This document shows positions 1-5,800 of a stretch of 6,059 nucleotides of DNA, piece after piece. Every line of letters begins with the position of its first letter. The stretch's first letter is position 1. A program made the translations under genes and the position numbers. This stretch comes from an uncultured Eubacteriales bacterium. GTDB taxonomy: Bacteria; Bacillota; Clostridia; Lachnospirales; Bianqueaceae. Location of the stretch: NCBI GenBank assembly GCA_900322165.1, contig ONYR01000104.1:1-6059 (forward strand), read 5' to 3'. The notes beneath the pieces were generated by a model. It searched no databases, was not told where the DNA came from, and was given only the letters and a program-made list of their open reading frames with translations.

Positions 1-1005
1 AAAGAGGTTGCAGCCTACAAGCAGGAGACCGGCAAGCCTTTGTTTGATCCGGAGCGCGAAAAACAGGTGCTGGAAAAGAGGATGCGGGCCTTTCCGAACA
101 AGGATGAGGACTTTCTTGAAGCGCTCAAAACTTTTTACCAGACCTTGATGGACCTTTCCAAGGAGGAACAGAAGCGTCTCATTACGAAACCCGGATACAT
201 CGGATATTACGGGGTGCCCGGATCGTTTACGCACGAAGCGTTTATCCGGATGTTCGGAGAAGATACTCCCGGGAAAAATTATCAGACCTTTTCCGAGATC
301 TTTGAAGCGGTAAAGAGCGGAGAGATCCGCTACGGCATCGTGCCTCTTGAGAATTCGTTGACCGGCATCATCGATGACGTGTATGATCTGCTGGGACACT
401 ACCGGTTCTACATTGTGCGCGAGTGCATGGTCGAAGTGAAGCAGAATCTGATGGCCCTTCCGGGTGTTCAGATCGAGGAGATCAAGGAAGTCTATTCGCA
501 TCCGCAGGGGTTTGCGCAGTCTTCCGCTTACCTCGAGAACCATCCGGACTGGCGGCTCATCCCTTATTTCAACACGTCTCGCAGCGCCAAAATGGTCGCA
601 GAGGCGGGGAGCCGTGAGAAAGCCTGCATCGCGGGCGAACGCAGCGCGAAGCTGTACGGACTCACGATTTTGGCGGATTCGATTCAGGATTACCGCGAAA
701 ACTATACCCGGTTCGCGCTGATTGCGCCGAACATGGAATCCGATCCGAAAGCGGATCAGATCAGTCTTTACTTTACGCTGGAGCACCGTCCGGGAAGTCT
801 TTATGGAATCCTTGAAGAGTTCTCTCGTGAGAAACTCAATCTGCTTCGGATCGATTCAAGACCGATCAAGGGGAAGATCTGGGAGTACGCGTTCTTTGTC
901 GATATCGAAGGGAATCTGGAGGATCCTTCCGTTAAAAAAGCATTGCAGGGAGCCAGAGAACACTGCCTGACCTGGCGTGTTCTCGGAAATTACCATAAAC
1001 TATGA
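1..1005 (+). CDS. pheA: Bifunctional chorismate mutase / prephenate dehydratase (P-protein), 5'-truncated by the window
   Basis: This enzyme converts chorismate to prephenate and prephenate to phenylpyruvate, the committed steps of phenylalanine synthesis in the cytoplasm. The frame is open from base 1, so the true start lies upstream; 334 residues are visible. Counting from the first codon, residues 1-55 are the end of an AroQ-type chorismate mutase: K7, D16, R19 and E20 have the spacing of active-site K39, D48, R51 and E52 of the E. coli P-protein. The prephenate dehydratase domain follows (about 65-240), with GYYGVPGSFTHEAF, VPLENSLTG and the catalytic TRF motif (bases 706-714). A C-terminal ACT domain (about 250-330) carries PGSL and DSRP, matching the GALV and ESRP Phe-binding motifs of the family, so feedback inhibition by phenylalanine is expected; DSRP is a conservative variant of ESRP. 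The stop codon overlaps the rnhA start (ATGA). The family assignment is firm; only the N-terminus is unseen. Confidence 0.96.
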   Translation, partial: KEVAAYKQETGKPLFDPEREKQVLEKRMRAFPNKDEDFLEALKTFYQTLMDLSKEEQKRLITKPGYIGYYGVPGSFTHEAFIRMFGEDTPGKNYQTFSEIFEAVKSGEIRYGIVPLENSLTGIIDDVYDLLGHYRFYIVRECMVEVKQNLMALPGVQIEEIKEVYSHPQGFAQSSAYLENHPDWRLIPYFNTSRSAKMVAEAGSREKACIAGERSAKLYGLTILADSIQDYRENYTRFALIAPNMESDPKADQISLYFTLEHRPGSLYGILEEFSREKLNLLRIDSRPIKGKIWEYAFFVDIEGNLEDPSVKKALQGAREHCLTWRVLGNYHKL

Positions 1006-1496
1006 AACATGTAACGATCTATACAGACGGGGCGTGCCGAGGCAACCCGGGACCGGGCGGCTTTGGCTGCGTGCTGCTCTATGAAGATAAAAACGGGGAA
1101 ATGCATCGGCTTGAAAAGAGCGGCGGATTTCGCTTAACGACGAACAACCGAATGGAGATCTACGCGCTTGTGGCCGCGCTGGAAGCGCTGAAAACACCGT
1201 GCCGGATCGATCTGTATTCCGATTCACAGTATGTCATCAACGCCTTTGAAAAGGGATGGCTGGAGAAGTGGAAGCGCTTTGGCTGGTATAAGGATGCCAA
1301 GCGCAAGGAAAAGGCCAAAAACGTGGACCTCTGGCAGCGGCTTGAGAGCGCGATGGCTCCCCACGAGATCAGCTTCCACTGGGTGAAGGGGCATGCGCTG
1401 AACGAAGAAAACAACCGCTGCGATGAGATGGCGGTCGCGGCTGCGTTGGATCAGTCCTCGTGGGAGGAAGACACAGAATTTCAGAAGGAAGGGTGA
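1002..1496 (+). CDS. rnhA: Ribonuclease HI
   Basis: This enzyme cleaves the RNA strand of RNA:DNA hybrids, removing R-loops and primer remnants in the cytoplasm. The 164-residue protein is slightly longer than E. coli RNase HI (155). The start is YTDGACRGNPGPGG with catalytic D9. E52 lies in NNRMEIYA, D74 in YSDSQYV, H131 in WVKGHA and D141 in NNRCDEMA, matching E. coli D10, E48, D70, H124 and D134; the 10-residue H-to-D spacing is the same. The Trp- and Lys-rich basic substrate handle (about 82-112, GWLEKWKRFGWYKDAK) is present, so this is a type 1 enzyme with handle and not a handle-less form. The ATG overlaps the pheA stop by 4 nt, with only a weak GGA upstream, which suggests translation coupled to pheA. 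The last about 10 residues extend past the fold, and their codons contain the ribosome binding site of the next gene. Confidence 0.96.
   Translation: MKHVTIYTDGACRGNPGPGGFGCVLLYEDKNGEMHRLEKSGGFRLTTNNRMEIYALVAALEALKTPCRIDLYSDSQYVINAFEKGWLEKWKRFGWYKDAKRKEKAKNVDLWQRLESAMAPHEISFHWVKGHALNEENNRCDEMAVAAALDQSSWEEDTEFQKEG
1485..1493 (+). promoter_or_regulatory. Shine-Dalgarno site for the alarmone synthetase, deciding a TTG start
   Basis: AAGGAAGGG lies inside the end of rnhA, 8 nt before TTG at 1502. In-frame GTG codons at 1460 and 1493 are alternative starts. The GTG at 1493 overlaps the end of this site, leaving no spacing, and the GTG at 1460 would add 14 residues absent from the YjbM-type family. 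Spacing and the family N-terminus both favour TTG. Confidence 0.75.
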
Positions 1497-1501
1497 GCAG
1501 C

Positions 1502-2317
1502 TTGGAGATACAGGACTGGAGAAGCTTTTTACTTCCGTACAGTCAGGCGGTCGAAGAGATGACCGTCAAGTTCGACAACATTATCATGGAGTACCGGCAG
1601 CTTGGCCTTTACTCTCCGGTCGAACAGGTGACGGGACGCGTGAAGGCCATCAGCAGTATCCTTGAGAAGATGGCCAAGAATGACATCGCGTTTGATGAGC
1701 TTGAGAACCGCATGTCAGACATTGCCGGGGTCCGCATCATCTGCCAGTTTGTTGAGGATATCGACACCGTGGTCGATCTGATCCGCAACCGTAAAGACAT
1801 GACGGTGCTGGAAGAGACGAACTACATTGCACACAGCAAGGAAAGCGGCTACCGCAGCTACCATATGATCGTGCTGTATCCGGTCTATACTGTGCTCGGT
1901 CAGAAGGAAGTGCGGGCGGAGATCCAGATCCGCACGCTTGGCATGAATTTCTGGTCCACGATCGAGCACTCGCTTTCCTACAAATACCGCGGCATTTTGC
2001 CGAGCGATGTCACGATCCGGCTGAAGAGTGCTGCGGAAGCGGCCTATGCCATGGACCAGGAAATGTCGGTCATCCGCAGTGAGATCGTCGATGCGCAGGG
2101 CAAATTCCAGACCAAGGCGAAACTGGTCGATGATGTGATGAACAATATTCAGAACATCTACGAAAACAGTGAGAGGATCGCGATGAAGGAAGCGCAGGAA
2201 ACCTTACTGCGCATGGTCAAAAATGATGAGATCGACAGTATACGGCATTTTGGTTCAGAGCTTGATGCCGTTGCCGAACATCATCAGGTGCAGGAGCTTA
2301 AGGGAGACTTGACATAA
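1502..2317 (+). CDS. relQ: Small alarmone synthetase, GTP pyrophosphokinase (RelQ/YjbM-like) with C-terminal extension
   Basis: Family members transfer pyrophosphate from ATP to GTP or GDP to make (p)ppGpp, the stringent-response alarmone; there is no hydrolase, TGS or ACT domain here, so this is a synthetase-only form. With the TTG start the protein has 271 residues. It lines up with B. subtilis YjbM (about 211 residues, recalled from memory) from residue 1, with the WRSFLLPYSQAVEE N-terminus. VTGRVK (43-48), DIAGVRI (73-79, metal-binding Asp), GYRSYH (116-121, guanine-stacking loop) and EIQIRT (140-145, catalytic Glu) are all intact, followed by NFWSTIEHSLSYKY (149-162). Residues about 205-271 are a mostly helical, charged tail beyond the YjbM end. 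Several residues that form the allosteric pppGpp site in YjbM differ here (T21, D25, Q42). The gene starts 5 nt after rnhA and is probably co-transcribed with it. The synthetase call is firm; the symbol relQ is by similarity. Confidence 0.93.
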   Translation: MEIQDWRSFLLPYSQAVEEMTVKFDNIIMEYRQLGLYSPVEQVTGRVKAISSILEKMAKNDIAFDELENRMSDIAGVRIICQFVEDIDTVVDLIRNRKDMTVLEETNYIAHSKESGYRSYHMIVLYPVYTVLGQKEVRAEIQIRTLGMNFWSTIEHSLSYKYRGILPSDVTIRLKSAAEAAYAMDQEMSVIRSEIVDAQGKFQTKAKLVDDVMNNIQNIYENSERIAMKEAQETLLRMVKNDEIDSIRHFGSELDAVAEHHQVQELKGDLT

Positions 2318-2337
2318 AGCCTTCCTTGCGATAAATA
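2309..2337 (+). promoter_or_regulatory. Candidate sigma-A-type promoter for nrdR-addA
   Basis: A perfect -35 hexamer, TTGACA (2309-2314), abuts the TAA stop of the alarmone synthetase (2315-2317). At 17 nt spacing is TAAATA (2332-2337), a poor -10 with 3 of 6 matches; GATAAA (2330-2335) matches 4 of 6 but at 15 nt spacing. The TTGACA codes for the last residues of the synthetase, so it could be chance. Its place before the only intergenic gap of the window supports a real promoter. I saw no clear NrdR box nearby and no hairpin with a T-run ending the upstream transcript. Confidence 0.45.
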
Positions 2338-2356
2338 TAGAGAAAAACAGAGACAG

Positions 2357-2363
2357 AGAGGAG
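2357..2363 (+). promoter_or_regulatory. Ribosome binding site of nrdR
   Basis: AGAGGAG lies 6 nt before the ATG at 2370, in a purine-rich leader. It is strong and well spaced and fixes the nrdR start; the protein then begins directly with the MKCPYCG zinc-ribbon motif, as is usual for the family. Confidence 0.8.
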
Positions 2364-2369
2364 CAATCA

Positions 2370-2882
2370 ATGAAGTGTCCTTATTGCGGGGCGGAAGATA
2401 CGAGAGTCATCGATTCCCGTTCTTCTGAAGACGGACTCAGCATCCGGAGAAGACGTGTCTGTGAAAAATGCGGCAAGCGGTTTACGACCTATGAAAAGAT
2501 CGAAACCATGCCGATCATCGTCATCAAGAAAGACGGCAGCCGTCAGGAATTCGACCGTCAGAAACTGATCGAACGCATTCTGCGCGCCTGCCAGAAGCGA
2601 AAGGTTTCGATGGAGTCGATCAACCGACTGGCGGATGAGATCGAAGGCAAAGCGATCAATTCACCTCAGAAAGAGATCTCCACGACCGAGATCGGTGAAC
2701 TGGTACTGCTCGGACTGTGGAAGATCGACGAGGTTGCATACGTGCGCTTTGCTTCGGTTTACCGCGATTTCGACAGCCTCGAAACATTTATTGCCGCACT
2801 GAATGAATTAAAAGAAAAACGCCTGGAAGAGGCTCTTACACCCGATCTGACGGAGGATGCCCCTGAAGGGGAGGAGGCCTGA
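2370..2882 (+). CDS. nrdR: Transcriptional repressor NrdR (zinc ribbon plus ATP-cone)
   Basis: NrdR represses ribonucleotide reductase genes by binding NrdR boxes in their promoters, with DNA binding set by ATP/dATP bound to its ATP-cone. The 170-residue protein starts with a zinc ribbon with cysteines at 3, 6, 31 and 34 (CPYC and CEKC) and the basic RRRR stretch at 26-29, followed by RFTTYE. The ATP-cone covers about 49-139, with IVIKKDGSRQEFDRQKL at its start and VAYVRFASVYRDF at its end. E. coli NrdR has 149 residues; the extra length here is a Glu/Asp-rich tail (about 150-170). The codons of the final EGEEA double as the Shine-Dalgarno site of addA. The gene follows a 52-nt gap and overlaps addA by one base (TGATG). 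No ribonucleotide reductase gene is in the window, so its targets lie elsewhere. Whether it regulates itself or addA cannot be told from this sequence. Confidence 0.97.
   Translation: MKCPYCGAEDTRVIDSRSSEDGLSIRRRRVCEKCGKRFTTYEKIETMPIIVIKKDGSRQEFDRQKLIERILRACQKRKVSMESINRLADEIEGKAINSPQKEISTTEIGELVLLGLWKIDEVAYVRFASVYRDFDSLETFIAALNELKEKRLEEALTPDLTEDAPEGEEA
2860..2871 (+). other. Small CCCC-TGAA-GGGG hairpin abutting the addA ribosome binding site
   Basis: CCCC (2860-2863) and GGGG (2868-2871) can form a perfect four-pair stem with a TGAA loop. The 3' arm is the first part of the addA Shine-Dalgarno region; the second GGAGG (2873-2877) stays outside the stem. The stem is short and lies in coding sequence, so its effect, if any, is probably minor. 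Confidence 0.3.
2868..2877 (+). promoter_or_regulatory. Double Shine-Dalgarno site of addA
   Basis: GGGGAGGAGG holds two overlapping GGAGG cores, at 2870-2874 (7 nt from the ATG at 2882) and 2873-2877 (4 nt). The first has the better spacing. Because the site lies within the last nrdR codons and the stop and start share a base, nrdR and addA translation are probably coupled. Confidence 0.75.
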
Positions 2883-5800
2883 TGGCTGTAGAGTTTTCCG
2901 CCGATCAACGAGCGGTTATCGATCATCGCAGTGGGAATCTGCTGGTTTCGGCCGCGGCCGGCTCCGGCAAGACAACGGTTATGGTGCAGCGGATCCTGGA
3001 GATGATTCAGGATCCGGAGCTCGATGTTTCTCTGGATGAGCTGCTGGTGGTGACATTTACCAACGCAGCGGCAGCTTCGATGAAGGAAAAAATCGAGCAG
3101 CGGCTTTCGGAACTGCTCGAGAAAGACCCGGAAAACAGCCGCCTCGCCAGAGAGCTGCGGATGGTTCCGCTTGCCTCGATCATGACCAATCACGCGTTCA
3201 GTCTTCAAATCGTAAAAGATTACATTACCCGAATCGACGGTGTCGATCCGGGTTTTCGTGTTGCCGATGACACGGAGATCGCGCTTCTGAGGGCGGATAC
3301 GATCCGCCAGGTTCTGGAAGACTTTTATACGCGGGCTTTGGATGAAGGGACGGAGGAGGATTTCCTGACCTTTGTAAAATGCTACGGCGGGAAGCGCCAG
3401 GACACTAAGCTCGAGGAACTGCTGCTTTCGATCTACAACTATATGATGAGCGATCCGAATCCTTTAGAATGGCTGGATCACTCGATCCGCAGCCTCGATC
3501 CGGACGATCTTTCTGAAACAGGGCTTCTTGCTGTGACGAACGAGGAGATCGCAGAGGCGCTGAAGGCTTATCGGAAACGGATCGTGAAGGTCACAGAACG
3601 TTACCGCGAGACCGCACGAAAGCTCGAGCAAGAAGGGAATACGAAAAAAGCAGCAAAGGCCAAGAGTATTATTGATCAACTGTCAAGCATTCTAGCGGCC
3701 GTTGATGCAGAAAATGAGCCTGTCGTGGCGGCAAAACTGCTGTTGACCTCAAGTTTTCCCACCAATGACTATAAGCTCAGCGGTGAGGCGGATGAGACAC
3801 TCAAACGCATGGTTGGGTCGTATGAATCTCTTAAGAAAGCCCTTGCGGCCGCGGTATCGTACTATCCGGATGACGAGCGCAAAGAACAGATTCGCCGTTA
3901 TCTGTTGCCGGCGATGAACGGCATGAAACAGGTTTTGCTCGCGTTTGACAAAGCCTACCGTATTGCAAAGAACGAAAAGAATATAGTTGATTTTTCGGAT
4001 TTTGAACACGGTTCTTTGTCGATTCTTTCCGATCCTGCAATTGCATCAGCGATCAGAGAAAAGTATCGCTATATTTTCATTGACGAATATCAGGACTGCA
4101 ATCGCATTCAGGAAACGATTATTGACCGTATTGCTCGCAAGAACGAAGCCGGTCAAAATACGAATGTCTTTATGGTCGGAGACGTAAAGCAATGCATTTA
4201 TCGTTTTCGTCTTGCAGATCCGGGATTGTTCAAAGATAAGTATAAGGATTACGGAACGATTCCCGATACCCGTTTGCTTAAACTAAATGCCAATTATCGA
4301 TCGGATCAGGGTATCGTGGATGCGGTCAACGTGATCTTCTCGTCGTTGATGACCGAGCAGGTCGGTGGGCTTCCTTACGGAGAAGGCGAAATGCTCTATC
4401 ACGGAAAGACGCAGGACGGATATGTACCCGGTCCGGAGAGCATGCCGAATTGTGTGTTGTATCTTGAGACTGGCGGGTCGCCTGAAGACCTCAAGAACGC
4501 AGAAGCTGAAAAAGTCGTCTCTCTTGTCAAAGAACTCACAGAATCTGGAGACTATCAGTATTCGAATATAGCGGTACTGTTACGCACCAATTCTCCATAT
4601 TCCGGACGCATCTATGAAGCGCTGCGGCAGGCCGGGATTCCTGCTTTTTCTGAAACAACCGAAAGCTTTTATGACACGGTCGAGATTCGAACGATCTTGG
4701 ATTTCCTGCGCGTAATTGATAATCCGCGCCAGGACATCCCGCTGATGGGAGCGCTTCGGAGTCCGATCGGACAATTGACCGATGATGATCTCGGGCGAAT
4801 TCGGCTCGCGCAGCGGGAAGGCGATTTCTATGGAGCGATGCTCGCTTACCTTGAGAAAGGCAGCGAGAATGAAACCTACCGCAAGGTAGATGCATTTGCT
4901 AAGCTGCTTGCCTATTTCCGCGATCAGTCCGTTCGGATCACGATCCACGATTTGCTTTGGAAGATCTATCAGAAAACCGGATATTATCTTTATGCGTCCT
5001 CGATGCCGGAGGGAGCGATTCGGCGGGCGAATCTTGATCTGCTGCTGGAGAAAAGCATCGCGTTTGAGGAAGGTATCTACAGCGGGCTGTATCAATTCCT
5101 GCGCTATATCGATCAGATGGATCATGACCGAACGATCGAGAAAGAAAGCGGCGCGGTCTCCGGCAGTCAGAACCGTGTCCGTATCATGACGATCCACAAG
5201 AGCAAGGGACTGGAGTTTCCGGTTGTCATCGTAGCCGGGCTGGAAAAGCAGTGGAACATGATGGACCAGCGCTCGTCCATCGTACTGCATGATCGCTACG
5301 GAATCGGTGCGGAAATGTATGATCCGGAGCATCCGGTCAAGTTTCCCCCGGTTCGCAAAACCTATATCAATCAGAAGTCCAAGGAAGAGACCATCGCTGA
5401 GGAGATCCGTCTTCTTTACGTGGCGATGACGCGTGCGGAGGAAAGACTGTTCCTGATCGGTTCGCTCAAGGATACGCCCAAGAGCCAACCGGCGGAAACG
5501 ACGTTGGACGATGCGTATGTGATGAACGCAGAGGACATTCTCGGAGCGAAAAGCTGTCTCGATTGGATCTTGGATATTCTTGATCATAAGCCGCATCCGT
5601 CGATCTTCCGCATGATTGAGGAGATCCAGGCGGCAGAGGATGATACGGTCTATATTACACCGGACCGTCCGATACCGGAGATGCCGGTGTGGAGCGGCTC
5701 TGAGGAGGAGCGCCAGAAGGTTCTCAGAAAGCTTCGCTATGTTTATCCGTATCTCTGGAAAAGCAGTGTTCCCGGCAAGCTGTCCGTTTCTGAAGTGAAA

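Noticed and set aside
40..42. TTG at 40 as the start of pheA
   Set aside because: The codons from base 1 to 39 encode the conserved chorismate mutase stretch preceding FDPERE, including the active-site Lys at codon 7, so the gene starts upstream of the window.
1460..1501. Upstream GTG starts (1460, 1493) for the alarmone synthetase
   Set aside because: The added residues do not match the family N-terminus, the GTG at 1493 has no spacing from the ribosome binding site, and TTG at 1502 has an ideally spaced site and aligns with residue 1 of YjbM.
2315..2345. A terminator after the alarmone synthetase gene
   Set aside because: No inverted repeat followed by a T-run is present in the 52-nt gap, so read-through into nrdR remains likely.
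2331..2345. An NrdR box in the AT-rich stretch before nrdR
   Set aside because: The stretch is AT-rich but lacks the paired 16-bp imperfect palindromes typical of NrdR operators.
2759..3208. A 149-codon minus-strand open frame across the nrdR-addA junction
   Set aside because: It overlaps two well-supported genes, has no family resemblance, and would need to read through the NrdR C-terminus and the AddA Walker A region in antisense. It is a shadow frame.
3845..3852. GCGGCCGC palindrome (and a similar GC-rich palindrome near 2949-2960)
   Set aside because: Both are single occurrences inside addA codons for Ala/Gly-rich segments, with no repeat context or positional meaning.
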